Positions 8,442 to 15,737 of a DNA stretch of 27,890 nucleotides are shown here, piece by piece. The notes under the pieces were generated by a model, which did not search any database, had not been told where the DNA came from, and saw only the letters and a program-made list of their open reading frames with translations. The translations under genes and the position numbers were made by a program. The number at the start of each line of letters is the position of its first letter. Position 1 is the stretch's first letter. Origin of the DNA: a virus; IMG/VR virus record IMGVR_UViG_3300022920_000030, positions 1-27,890 of that record; one strand, given 5' to 3'.

Positions 8442-9458
8442 AGTATTTTCCTCAACAAATGAAGTTTTGATTACGGGTTTGTTTGAAGGTTCGCTCGACC
8501 GTCCAACGCCAACTGTCATATCGGCAGGTATAGACACCAAACTTGCTTCCACGGGCTTCCATGACGTTGCACGATATGTGTTTTTGTCATTTCTATCCCG
8601 GTCCATCTTGCCGATAGAGTAGCCAACAGAAATGTTAGCCTTAATTCCATCAACAACATCAGAGAATGCCTCACGAGCCAACTCGCCTTTTCCAAAGCGA
8701 ACTTTAGCGCGCAGTCTACGCGCTTGCCCATCAAGTTCTACCGATTCTACAACGCCAATCTGCTTCTCTGGATCGTGATCCAAAAGCAAAGGCGCTCGAC
8801 CACTAGACAGGAAAGACAAATCAATTGCCTTTGAGTCATGGTCTAATATTTCGCTACCAAAAGATCGCTCTACCGGCTCTTCGCTAGATATGGCGATTCT
8901 TACGGTTCTCTTATCCTCATCGATTGGAGACATATCCATCTCCATCGCTCTATGCTGTACTTCTACAACCTGACGCTCTTCGATTTCTGCCTGAACTTCT
9001 TCTGCAACTTCCTTAGCGGGCTGCTCAACAACCTCTTCAGAACGCTCTTCATCAGCGGATACGACAACCTCTTCTACTTCAACTTCGTTGTCCATTTTTA
9101 CAGCCTCTTCATCTCTGTCATCACTAATTTGCCCCGCAATTTTGCGCGACCACGAAAATCCAGCATCTCCACCCCACAAAGCCCAAGCTATTCTGCCAGC
9201 AGAAGGATAACCCTCTTCTCCAGGGCTAAACCCCTCGGCTTTTTTGTCTACTTCATGCCGAGAGAAAAACGAATACATTCTCTTAACAGTACTGAAAGAC
9301 AACTCTTTGCGGTTCTGTATATCTCTAGCACGGGCTACACCAACTTCTGTGCCACCTCTACCATGCTCTTTACGCCAAGCTAATCCCTTCTTAGCCTCTG
9401 AAACCATGCCATCAGTCGGACGGGTGTTTATGTCTTTACCCTTGTACTTCGGCATCAT
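7212..9458 (-). CDS. Head maturation protease fused to major capsid protein
   Basis: Three parts are fused in one frame of 748 residues (numbered from the ATG at 9458; TTG/GTG codons just upstream are less likely starts). Residues 1-110 are a domain often seen before phage proteases (KGLAWRKEHGRGGTEVGVAR, YPSAGRIAWALWGGDAGFSW). Residues 112-175 are a strongly acidic linker. Residues 182-320 are a prohead protease of the HK97 type: LLLDHDPEKQIGVVESVEL with His228, and ANISVGYSI with Ser277 as likely catalytic residues. From residue 340 a helical, charged scaffold-like segment leads into an HK97-fold capsid protein (QGIMLPAEVLRTWKRDM; SLAPKTLGAFTDVTRQLL; end VDMAVRHAVSFAFGNDG). It overlaps the portal gene end. 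An internal RBS before residue 340 suggests separate capsid synthesis. Confidence 0.9.
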   Translation of the reverse strand: MMPKYKGKDINTRPTDGMVSEAKKGLAWRKEHGRGGTEVGVARARDIQNRKELSFSTVKRMYSFFSRHEVDKKAEGFSPGEEGYPSAGRIAWALWGGDAGFSWSRKIAGQISDDRDEEAVKMDNEVEVEEVVVSADEERSEEVVEQPAKEVAEEVQAEIEERQVVEVQHRAMEMDMSPIDEDKRTVRIAISSEEPVERSFGSEILDHDSKAIDLSFLSSGRAPLLLDHDPEKQIGVVESVELDGQARRLRAKVRFGKGELAREAFSDVVDGIKANISVGYSIGKMDRDRNDKNTYRATSWKPVEASLVSIPADMTVGVGRSSEPSNKPVIKTSFVEENTMSEVDIEAVKAEAQQTAQRNAAQIVELGSRHNQGEMARKAIAEGRSIEEFRGELLENIGSQRALEDQEVGMTNQEVKKFSLARAVNALANPTDRRAQEAAAFEFECSRAAADQYGTTAQGIMLPAEVLRTWKRDMNSGDDSALFSDDFRGGDFIDALRNQSSVMQAGARMLGGLSGDVKIPKKTAASTAAWIGTEGGDATESEMTVGQVSLAPKTLGAFTDVTRQLLIQSSLDVEGLIRDDLSRALAIAIDKAGLEGTGSSGQPTGILNTTGVNTVTAFAAANPTFAEVVSLETAVAEDNALLGNLSYIMPASMYGALKTTEKASGTAQFVVEPGGSINGYRGIVSNQATAGNLYFGNFDDLLIGMFGGLDLTVDPYTMSKSGTIRLVALQSVDMAVRHAVSFAFGNDG

Positions 9459-10929
9459 CTTCACCAATTATATCAGGATTAACAGCATTAAAGTTTGCAC
9501 CAAACGGCTCAAGCGCGTACTTGATTCCAAACTGTTCGGCAGTGTCTTTGTCTCTAGCAATTTGTGACACTAACTCTTCAACATCCTTACCGTACTGCGA
9601 GGCAACGTCCTGAAGGCTCAGAATGCCGTTTTTAAGGCCGTTTACAGCGGCGGCCATCTCTTTCTGTGGGTCAACCCATGACCAGGCTCTGCCGCGAAAC
9701 TGAGCCGCTGTGTAGAATCGATCAAACTGTCTAACAGGAATGCCAAACGTGTTCAATTCCATTGCGCTACCTAACCAGCTACTAAATATCGGACACACAA
9801 AGTGATCGACCATAAACTGCTGTAGGTTTTTGTAGTTATCCCTCTCCTCTAGCGCGCCCTGCCTAATAGAACTGTAGCTTGTAGCCTCAAGATCACCAGA
9901 CAATGTTGGATAGCCAACCCCCATAGCCACAGAAATGCCGCGTAAGACTGACTTATGGAAGGGGTCAAACTCATTGTTCGGGTATTGCGGGTCAAAGGAC
10001 TTAAAATCTACTCCGCTTGGAAGCTGATGAAACGTACCTGGACTAGCGTCCATGATAGGCATATTGCCATCAAGTTCGTCTGCAACAAAACCATCGCCAC
10101 TCGGAGAAGTGAAAAATCCCATTTTAGATGCACCAATACGGGCATTTACAATTGCCGCCTCCCTTAGAGCGCCTAACTGCTTTAAAGCAGAGATACTAGA
10201 CGATAACCAAGGCTCTCCCCTAGTTTGACCGGCTCTGTTAGCCTTAAACAAGTGAATAACTCTGTCAGCAGTGATTCTAATGTGTTTTGCGGACTTACCA
10301 GTTGTTGTGTAGTCGTAATCACCAGGATGATAGCTTAATACATGATATGCAACAGGCTTTTTGAACTTATCTAATTCAACGCCCATGCGAATCTCATTTC
10401 CGTTAGTCAAACGCTCGTTTTTTTGCTCATCAACTTGATCTGGCTCAATAAACTCAAGAGAAAACGAATCTTTAAACGATGCTCCTCGATGTTTAATAAT
10501 AAATACTTCGCCATCACGGGCTAAACACTCAATCGCAAGCTTTTGAGCGTCAATCCAGGTCATTTTACCGTCTACAGTGCAATTTCCGAGCATACCCCAC
10601 GACTTAAACGCAGTTTCTACTCGCTGATTGCCGTCTGTATCTAGTTTACCAACAGAATCGTAAGCCTTGCTTTGTATGTTAAATCCCTTATCACCGACAA
10701 CATTGTTGCGTAATAAATCTAGATATCTGCGAACGTACTCGTTATTTCTTGCTAAATCTCTCGACCTAGCCCGCAAATTACGCAGTGCAGGTCTTAATTC
10801 TGTATCTGCGCTAGACTCTGAAGGCTTAAAGTCGCTAAACAGATACCCTTGGTTGTTTGCCGCATAAGCCCGCTTAAATATCTTGGTCTTAGGCTCTTTC
10901 TTCGGCTTAAATCGATCAAAAATACCCAT
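9436..10929 (-). CDS. Portal protein, lambda type
   Basis: This 497-residue protein has the lambda-family portal pattern: RPALRNLRARSRDLARNNEY near residue 47, then VRRYLDLLRNNVVGDKGFNI, FIEPDQVDEQKNERL, VIHLFKANRAGQTRGEPWLS, and TLSGDLEATSYSSIRQGALE near 345-365. Twelve copies form the ring at the unique head vertex through which DNA is packaged and to which the tail attaches. It is preceded immediately by the gpW-like gene (adjacent stop TAA and ATG) and its 3' end overlaps the protease-capsid gene. Length and order (terL, gpW, portal, protease) match the lambda packaging-head block. Confidence 0.93.
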   Translation of the reverse strand: MGIFDRFKPKKEPKTKIFKRAYAANNQGYLFSDFKPSESSADTELRPALRNLRARSRDLARNNEYVRRYLDLLRNNVVGDKGFNIQSKAYDSVGKLDTDGNQRVETAFKSWGMLGNCTVDGKMTWIDAQKLAIECLARDGEVFIIKHRGASFKDSFSLEFIEPDQVDEQKNERLTNGNEIRMGVELDKFKKPVAYHVLSYHPGDYDYTTTGKSAKHIRITADRVIHLFKANRAGQTRGEPWLSSSISALKQLGALREAAIVNARIGASKMGFFTSPSGDGFVADELDGNMPIMDASPGTFHQLPSGVDFKSFDPQYPNNEFDPFHKSVLRGISVAMGVGYPTLSGDLEATSYSSIRQGALEERDNYKNLQQFMVDHFVCPIFSSWLGSAMELNTFGIPVRQFDRFYTAAQFRGRAWSWVDPQKEMAAAVNGLKNGILSLQDVASQYGKDVEELVSQIARDKDTAEQFGIKYALEPFGANFNAVNPDIIGEDDAEVQG

Positions 10930-11514
10930 TTAAAATTTCACCTGTATTGTTGCCGAGCCTTTGCGACCATTTTTCAGGTCAAGCGTGTTTTTCTCTCTTG
11001 CGACCTCGCCTCGGTAGAAGTTCCTGGCATCTTGCAGCTCAGCGAATGTCATCTTGGTTAAAGATCGTCCGGCAATAGAATAACTAGAAACATCTGAGTC
11101 AGCTTTTCCGGCAAGCAAGGACTCTATCTTATCAACCATGATTTGAGAATGCGTTCTAGAATCTTTAGTAGATGAAGATTTGTCATCAGATAAAGTAAGA
11201 GTTCCCTGCCTAATCACAACTTGAGCGTTGTCAGAGTTGCGCTTTATCTTTAGTTGCCACGAATATTCTGCTGCCGCAAATGTCGCGCTAGATGCGCTTG
11301 TAATTGTGAACAGATAGTAACTGCTAGAACCAGTTGCAGTTACAGAGATTTGATTTGCGCCGCCAGAAGTTGGCCGAGCAATGAAAGTAGAGGTGTATAA
11401 GCTTGATGGGTAGTCAGTTACCAGGTCAGACTCTTTCCACTGGATAAAGTCTCCCTTTATGATCTCTGATGGTACACCTTCAGGAGCGTTACCTGCATCA
11501 AAAGCATTTGCCAT
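10930..11514 (-). CDS. gpW-like head-tail adaptor with an extra beta domain
   Basis: This 194-residue protein lies between terL and portal, exactly where lambda gpW sits, but is almost three times as long. The C-terminal part (SYSIAGRSLTKMTFAELQDA, RNFYRGEVAREKN) has the gpW pattern of a 'gRs.t..sl.eL...R' helix pair. The N-terminal 110 residues (STFIARPTSGGANQISVTAT, SSYYLFTITSASSATF) look like a beta-sandwich or Ig-like domain. The beta domain is not part of classical gpW, and similar long versions occur in other phages. The RBS AAAGGG lies about 7 bases before the ATG. It could be an adaptor with a decoration-like arm. The adaptor role is by position and motif. Confidence 0.65.
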   Translation of the reverse strand: MANAFDAGNAPEGVPSEIIKGDFIQWKESDLVTDYPSSLYTSTFIARPTSGGANQISVTATGSSSYYLFTITSASSATFAAAEYSWQLKIKRNSDNAQVVIRQGTLTLSDDKSSSTKDSRTHSQIMVDKIESLLAGKADSDVSSYSIAGRSLTKMTFAELQDARNFYRGEVAREKNTLDLKNGRKGSATIQVKF

Positions 11515-11525
11515 TTATTTACCCT

Positions 11526-13379
11526 TTAACGCCAAGAATTAACAAATCCTTTGCCCGTTTTAGGAACAAAGGAGTTTCCTTTAGGTTTAGCCTTTTTCTC
11601 TGCCGGTTCAACGCTTCCATTCATGTCACGCTTATCTGCAAGAGAGTTAATATCAATATTCAGTATTGCGTATGCTGCAAGTGCGTATACGAAACAATCT
11701 AATGCCTCATTACGCGCCCTAATTTTCTGGAATACTCTTTTCTTATATCCTCTAGAAAACTTGGTAACAATCTTTTCTGCGGTAAGCTGCCTAAAGTATT
11801 CATCATTCAAGTCATCGTGAAAATGAATGTAGCCAGGACCTTCATCCTTAATTCTCATTCGAGCAAACAAAAGGTCTTTTACCGTATCAACACCAATCGG
11901 GAATAATAAGCATTTGCCGATATTGTTTTTTGATGGCCGACCAGCTATCGCCTTGCCTTCACCACCAACACCCTTAATCGCAAAAACCCGTCTAGCGTAG
12001 TTTTTCTTAGCATAGGAGTATACCGTATTTGTGAAGTGTCCACCAGAGTCCACACAGGTAGCCCGTATAGGCAATTGCCTGCCATCATTAGTCAAATATG
12101 TTGTGAATAATCGAGTGTCTAAGGATGTCCATAATTGCGGCGTAGAGGGATCGCCATACAAAACTTGGTGATCAATTACCCATGACTCATCATCTCTTCC
12201 CCACCCGATTATGCTCATCTCTAATCGATCATCCTGCACATCAACTCCGCAGGTTAAGAATATTACTTCTTCAGGGATTCCATCACCATAAGCTTCTCTT
12301 CTTTGTGCTAAAGAATAATCATCGATAGTTTCTCCCTGGTCCTCCCAGGTTTCGCCTAGATAAGTATTTGTCCAAACTCTTAACTGCTCTGGGTTTTTCC
12401 TCATCGCTAAAAAGTCTCTCACTCCATCGGATAATGGTGTCCAGGGTGAGTAAAGACCAGAGATAGAAAACCCTGCAATCCCAGCAAACGGATTATCTGC
12501 AATCCACTGCCCATTTCGTATTCCCCACCGGCGATCAGAGTCAGACCAAACCACAGAACAATGCTCACACATGTAACCAGCAGTCTCAGGATCACTGTCT
12601 ACCCATCGGACGTTTGCCCACTTTAACTTCTGCATGTGTCCGCAGTGTTTACACGGAACCTGATAGAAACGCATGTCAGATGCCTCGAACGCTTCCTCAA
12701 TTCTGCTGGCATCTTTGTTAGTCGGAGTAGACACCATGACAATCTTACGGTTCCAGAATGTTGCCGCTCGTTTGCGCGCTAACTGGATAGGGTCACCCTC
12801 TGATCCAGCACTAGCAGGATATCTATCAACCTCATCACATAGGACCAGGCGAATAGGTCTAGATGCCAAACCTGAAGGGCTGTTGGCTCCTACTAGAGTA
12901 AGGCTTCCGCCTGGAAAGAGTTTGTGTAAAGTTGTGTTTCCGCTGTCTCTTGCGCGAGGGTCTTTGACCTTACCTCGTAAGCAGGGAGTAGACTTGAGCA
13001 GTCCGTTAGCAACTCGATCCTTTGAGAACGACTGAGCCATCTCCAGAGTAGGCTGCAAACAAAGTATCGGAGAAGGGTCATTATCGATGTGGTAACCAAT
13101 GATATTTAAGATGGCCTCAGACTTACCTAACTGAGCGCCTGCCATCACAACGACTTCTCTTATCTCTGGATCGGCACAGGCATCCATTATCCCTCTTTGA
13201 TATTCAGCGCGACTTGTATGCCACTTTCCTGGCTCACTACTTGTCTGAGAATCCAACCGTCTTCTTTGGTCTGCCCACTCGCTTACGCTTAGTCTTGGCG
13301 GCGGCTTCAGGCCCGCTATCGCTTTCGTCAGGTGTAGCACTAGGTCCGCTGGTAGATGCGGGATCGATTGTTGGCTCAT
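11526..13379 (-). CDS. Terminase large subunit, GpA family
   Basis: This 617-residue packaging motor follows terS. The ATPase half has LSVSEWADQRRRL near residue 30, a Walker-A-type loop (MAGAQLGKSEA, about 79-89), a Walker B (IRLVLCDEVDRY, about 176-187) and a coupling-type motif (MVSTPTNKDASR). A zinc-binding pair (Cys243, Cys246, Cys271, Cys274) separates it from the nuclease half, which has an early acidic motif (TCGVDVQDDRLE, Asp380), CVDSGGH and a late EALDCFVYALAAY. This family cuts and packages concatemers, commonly at cos sites. Its start lies 143 bases inside terS in another frame, with GGAAGAG about 10 bases upstream of the ATG. Confidence 0.95.
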   Translation of the reverse strand: MSQQSIPHLPADLVLHLTKAIAGLKPPPRLSVSEWADQRRRLDSQTSSEPGKWHTSRAEYQRGIMDACADPEIREVVVMAGAQLGKSEAILNIIGYHIDNDPSPILCLQPTLEMAQSFSKDRVANGLLKSTPCLRGKVKDPRARDSGNTTLHKLFPGGSLTLVGANSPSGLASRPIRLVLCDEVDRYPASAGSEGDPIQLARKRAATFWNRKIVMVSTPTNKDASRIEEAFEASDMRFYQVPCKHCGHMQKLKWANVRWVDSDPETAGYMCEHCSVVWSDSDRRWGIRNGQWIADNPFAGIAGFSISGLYSPWTPLSDGVRDFLAMRKNPEQLRVWTNTYLGETWEDQGETIDDYSLAQRREAYGDGIPEEVIFLTCGVDVQDDRLEMSIIGWGRDDESWVIDHQVLYGDPSTPQLWTSLDTRLFTTYLTNDGRQLPIRATCVDSGGHFTNTVYSYAKKNYARRVFAIKGVGGEGKAIAGRPSKNNIGKCLLFPIGVDTVKDLLFARMRIKDEGPGYIHFHDDLNDEYFRQLTAEKIVTKFSRGYKKRVFQKIRARNEALDCFVYALAAYAILNIDINSLADKRDMNGSVEPAEKKAKPKGNSFVPKTGKGFVNSWR

Positions 13380-13671
13380 AGTTGCTTAACTCTTCCAATG
13401 CTTCATTCATTAAGTCTTCAAGGATAGTTTGACAAAGTGCGGCATCACTCTCAGCAGACACGACTGGAGCGGCCTTAGTAGGGATTGATAACAGTTTACC
13501 CTTCAACGCACCTAGGACATCTTCCCATGCCTGGACAACATCAGCAGCCAAAACCAAAGTGCCGTGAACACGCGCTAACTCTAGTTCCGCTATCTCTGCT
13601 TCTGCGTTTACTTTTCTTGTTCTAGCTTCATCGTAACTAGAACCAATCTTAACTCCGCCGGTAGATGCCAT
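13237..13671 (-). CDS. Terminase small subunit (Nu1-like)
   Basis: This 144-residue protein is the first gene of the late operon, behind a strong RBS (AAGGAG, 6 bases before the ATG). The N-terminal pattern (SSYDEARTRKVNAEAEIAEL, ELARVHGTLVLAADVVQAWE) is typical of Nu1-like small subunits, which carry R-x3-A-E-x-x-x-x-E-l-x-x-x-G-x-l-v sequences. The last 40 residues are low complexity, ending in a basic, AT-hook-like tail (KTKRKRVGRPKK). Those 40-odd residues are encoded by DNA shared with the N-terminus of TerL in another frame. The protein would recognise the packaging site, probably in the adjacent non-coding DNA at 13.7-14.15 kb. Confidence 0.85.
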   Translation of the reverse strand: MASTGGVKIGSSYDEARTRKVNAEAEIAELELARVHGTLVLAADVVQAWEDVLGALKGKLLSIPTKAAPVVSAESDAALCQTILEDLMNEALEELSNYEPTIDPASTSGPSATPDESDSGPEAAAKTKRKRVGRPKKTVGFSDK

Positions 13672-13689
13672 GAGTTCTCCTTTTTGTTC

Positions 13690-13718
13690 ATTATCATCCC
13701 AGACCTTACGTTTGTAAA
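13690..13718 (-). promoter_or_regulatory. Sigma70-like promoter of the late operon
   Basis: On the minus strand TTTACA (13718-13713) and GATAAT (13695-13690) are separated by exactly 17 bases, each matching the consensus at 5 of 6 positions. It lies directly in front of terS, so the 5' leader would be only about 10 bases before the RBS. No gene lies between it and the strong terminator at 14.16 kb, which supports an independent start of transcription here. Confidence 0.6.
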
Positions 13719-13739
13719 GAACACTACCGATTAGGATTA

Positions 13740-14150
13740 GGTTTGGTTAATTCTGTCTCTAGAATGAATTCGTGGCCGCGAACTACCCACGGCGTGGCGT
13801 TTTGGGAGTACCTTTTACCCTAAAACCACCCAAAATGTGGAGAATTTGCCCAATATTTGGCGATTTTGTGGCGTGTTGTGTCGATTCATGACCGGACTAG
13901 ATCAGATTGGCCGGATTTTGGCCGGTTTATTCCGGCATGGATTCGCCCTCGATGCGGGCTGATTTTGCTGGATGGTTAACCAGTGGTTTTATGTACAGGT
14001 TTTAATTCGCCCTAGAATCCATTCTAAGCCGTCCAGGCTGGCAATGGGTATTTATTGGGGCCAGGTCCCAAAGCCTCTTAGATCGCATTTTAAACGGACA
14101 GCTTGGCAGCTGGATTGCTCCGCCGGTGCTGTGATGCGCTGTCAGATTAT
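13740..14150. other. Non-coding region upstream of terS, candidate cos/packaging site
   Basis: About 410 bases between the late promoter and the 14.16 kb terminator hold no credible gene. They contain repeated TGGCG-N-TTTTG-like sequences (13793-13804, 13857-13867, 13868-13878), a short dyad CCACG-G-CGTGG (13787-13797), an inverted repeat TTTTGGG/CCCAAAA (near 13799 and 13830) and a cluster of CCGG tetramers (about 13890-13940). In lambda the cos site with its Nu1-binding repeats lies directly upstream of nu1, so this is the natural place for it. The exact cut site cannot be read from sequence alone. Confidence 0.45.
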
Positions 14151-14157
14151 CGCGGGC

Positions 14158-14183
14158 AAAAAAAAAGCGCCCTATTTGGGCGC
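14158..14183 (-). terminator. Strong rho-independent terminator
   Basis: On the minus strand GCGCCC-AAATA-GGGCGC is followed by nine T residues. It lies about 20 bases after the stop of the 30-residue gene and ends the 16.8-14.2 kb operon before the late promoter. Confidence 0.9.
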
Positions 14184-14204
14184 TGTGGTGAGTGGTGGTG
14201 GTGA

Positions 14205-14297
14205 TTATTGGCTAATTGATCCTAGACCGATAATTAGCGCGATAGTAACAATCCCGCCGATTATGGCAATAAACCATGCATATTGATCGTCATCCAT
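14205..14297 (-). CDS. Tiny single-pass membrane protein
   Basis: This 30-residue ORF starts on the last base of the upstream stop (TAATG). It begins MDDDQYAWF and then runs through one hydrophobic helix (IAIIGGIVTIALIIGLG), ending SISQ just before the terminator. The acidic N-terminus followed by a clean transmembrane segment, tight coupling and the terminator directly behind it argue for a real gene. No function can be assigned. Small phage membrane proteins of this type include superinfection-exclusion and lysis-accessory proteins, but nothing here chooses between them. Confidence 0.6.
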   Translation of the reverse strand: MDDDQYAWFIAIIGGIVTIALIIGLGSISQ

Positions 14298-14476
14298 TAA
14301 TCGCCCCACCGATTGGCCATCATTCGCATCGCGATACAATGCTCTATTAGTTCCTGTTGATGGATCGTCAATTTAAGCCAATTATCATCCAACCAAATCA
14401 TTTCCCATTCCGCCTTCAATTGGGCGAAAGTTGCCGCCCTGTTTAGGCGGGTAGTTGATCTATTGAAAAATGTCAT
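14297..14476 (-). CDS. Small protein of unknown function
   Basis: The likely start is the ATG at 14476 with GGAGGA six bases upstream, giving 59 residues (MTFFNRSTTRLNRAATFAQL...). A longer frame to 14563 would overlap the upstream gene completely and lacks an RBS. The C-terminal half looks helical (EWEMIWLDDNWLKLTIHQQE, LIEHCIAMRMMANRWGD). It is coupled to the upstream gene by an ATGA overlap and to the tiny membrane protein by TAATG. I do not recognise the family. Confidence 0.65.
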   Translation of the reverse strand: MTFFNRSTTRLNRAATFAQLKAEWEMIWLDDNWLKLTIHQQELIEHCIAMRMMANRWGD

Positions 14477-14628
14477 TCTGTGTCCTCCGCCGCGATAGAT
14501 TCGCGATAGTCGATTACTTCCCAATTTTGAGCATTTTGAGCCAACGACTCCGCCGCTTCCCAATTATCTGCACTAATATAAATGCGCTCTATAACCGTTG
14601 TAACTTTTGTCACCTCGAACTCTTTCAT
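14473..14628 (-). CDS. Small acidic protein, possibly DpnD/PcfM-like
   Basis: This 51-residue ORF fills the gap between the two neighbouring genes and is coupled to the next by ATGA. It reads MKEFEVTKVTTVIERIY, ISADNWEAAESLAQNAQNWE, VIDYRESIAAEDTE. The layout of one strand, one A-x-x-x-x-E-A helix and a final strand recalls the very small DpnD/PcfM-type proteins of phages and plasmids, but this is a weak resemblance. An SD-like GGAG lies about 10 bases before the ATG. No function is assigned. Confidence 0.65.
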   Translation of the reverse strand: MKEFEVTKVTTVIERIYISADNWEAAESLAQNAQNWEVIDYRESIAAEDTE

Positions 14629-14642
14629 TATTAACCGCTCCA

Positions 14643-14873
14643 TTAATGGGTATATTCAGAATTGATCAGCGCAATGCAATAGCCATGTGGACACTCATAG
14701 CGCCCCCAATCTAAATTAGCGTTAAACATAGCGTCTATAAAATCATTAATAAAATCGCATTCCTTAGCCGATACCGCGTGGCCTATGCAGTCATGCGCGC
14801 AATCATCAAGGTGAAATAAATTCCCTCTTAAATGCAAAGTTTGAATAAATAGTTTTGCCGCATCAATATTCAT
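14643..14873 (-). CDS. Hypothetical protein with His/Cys residues
   Basis: The start chosen is the ATG at 14873 (MNIDAAKLFIQTLHLRGN), which overlaps the upstream stop as ATGA; the longer frame to 14915 would run further into the neighbour. The 76 residues include a cluster of His and Cys (LFHLDDCAHDCIGHAVSAKE) and a later ECPHGYC. Together these could bind a metal, though no named zinc motif fits cleanly. It is a member of the 14.2-16.8 kb cassette. I do not recognise the family. Confidence 0.65.
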   Translation of the reverse strand: MNIDAAKLFIQTLHLRGNLFHLDDCAHDCIGHAVSAKECDFINDFIDAMFNANLDWGRYECPHGYCIALINSEYTH

Positions 14874-15088
14874 AATAAAGCCCCATCCCCTATTCCGTTG
14901 TCTTCTAGTATGCATTCAATCAAATGCACAAAACGATTGAACATTTCCTGCGCTTGCTCAGTGTAATTTTCGTTGCCATCTTCATCTATGACCCAATATT
15001 GATCTATTGCGGATTCTTCTAGCATTGCGTGTGCTAGATCGCAATACAAACCGATATATTGCGGCGATGCTAATTTTATCTGTTTCAT
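14870..15088 (-). CDS. Hypothetical acidic protein
   Basis: This 72-residue protein starts inside the end of the upstream gene (ATGA overlap). It has a helical N-terminus (QYIGLYCDLAHAMLEESAID), an acidic central turn (WVIDEDGNENYTEQ) and a second helix (MFNRFVHLIECILEDNG). An RBS-like GAGGG lies upstream, within the last codons of its neighbour. No signal peptide or membrane segment is visible. I do not recognise the family. Confidence 0.65.
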   Translation of the reverse strand: MKQIKLASPQYIGLYCDLAHAMLEESAIDQYWVIDEDGNENYTEQAQEMFNRFVHLIECILEDNGIGDGALL

Positions 15089-15735
15089 TGGGTACCCTCC
15101 ATATTTAGCAGTTTATGGTAAGCAGATATCGCGTCACTGATATCCTCATAAATTCCATCTGGATTTTCATCGTCTACTAAATCGCTGTAAGTGATGCAAT
15201 ATTGCGGAATCGCCGCCCCCATTGTCTGTTCCAAATCCATTAAAAAAACCCCAATAGCCATACCGTCAGCATTGCCGCCATTTTCGCTTGTAAGGTAAAA
15301 GCTGGCGCATTCATCATTGCCCCATGATACGTCCATAAAACCGGCCTTATAAAGCTTTTCGAGGTCATCGGCGGCCATATGGCGCTTGATGTCATAGTGT
15401 ACAAAACGGCATCTAGGATGCGTTTTAGCCAATTGCCCCAACCAGTGCAATGATTCGCCTTTATTATCTTTGATGGCCTCTACCCCATCTTTAAAGCGCG
15501 CCACAAAATAAAGGTCTTGCTTATATTTATAGCCATAATCAACACAACCAAATAAACACCAATCGGTGTCGTATTTTGGATATCCATTTTCATGGTCAAC
15601 AGAACCATTTTCATCAATATCTGCCGGATTAATTAGCCAATGACATTCTTCTCCATCTTCAATCGCTAAATGGTGATTGTTTCCACCGCTGTTATAACAA
15701 TAAATTTCGCCGTCATTTAGTTGGATCTTATTCAT
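15085..15735 (-). CDS. Hypothetical protein, 216 residues
   Basis: The protein is acidic and rich in Asp, Gly, Tyr and His, with a beta-rich start (KIQLNDGEIYCYNSGGNNHH, LAIEDGEECHWLI) and a central region with several aromatic residues (YDTDWCLFGCVDYGYKYKQD; SLHWLGQLAKTHPRCRFVHY). It starts with a well-spaced GGGGCTTAATT-ATG, where the upstream stop codon lies inside the RBS spacer. It sits directly downstream of the GP88-family gene, so the two are probably co-translated and may act together. I see no catalytic motif that I can name. Confidence 0.7.
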   Translation of the reverse strand: MNKIQLNDGEIYCYNSGGNNHHLAIEDGEECHWLINPADIDENGSVDHENGYPKYDTDWCLFGCVDYGYKYKQDLYFVARFKDGVEAIKDNKGESLHWLGQLAKTHPRCRFVHYDIKRHMAADDLEKLYKAGFMDVSWGNDECASFYLTSENGGNADGMAIGVFLMDLEQTMGAAIPQYCITYSDLVDDENPDGIYEDISDAISAYHKLLNMEGTQ

Positions 15736-15737
15736 AA

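Noticed and set aside
8952-9383. 143-codon plus-strand open frame
   Set aside because: It is complementary to the acidic linker and N-terminal domain of the protease fusion; Leu/Phe-rich shadow of Glu/Lys codons.
12673-13035. 120-codon plus-strand open frame
   Set aside because: It lies opposite the conserved ATPase region of TerL, whose motifs are unambiguous; no RBS.
13972-14286. 104-codon plus-strand open frame
   Set aside because: It runs through the A-tract and hairpin of the 14.16 kb terminator and through the end of the minus-strand 30-residue gene; no RBS and no recognisable domain.
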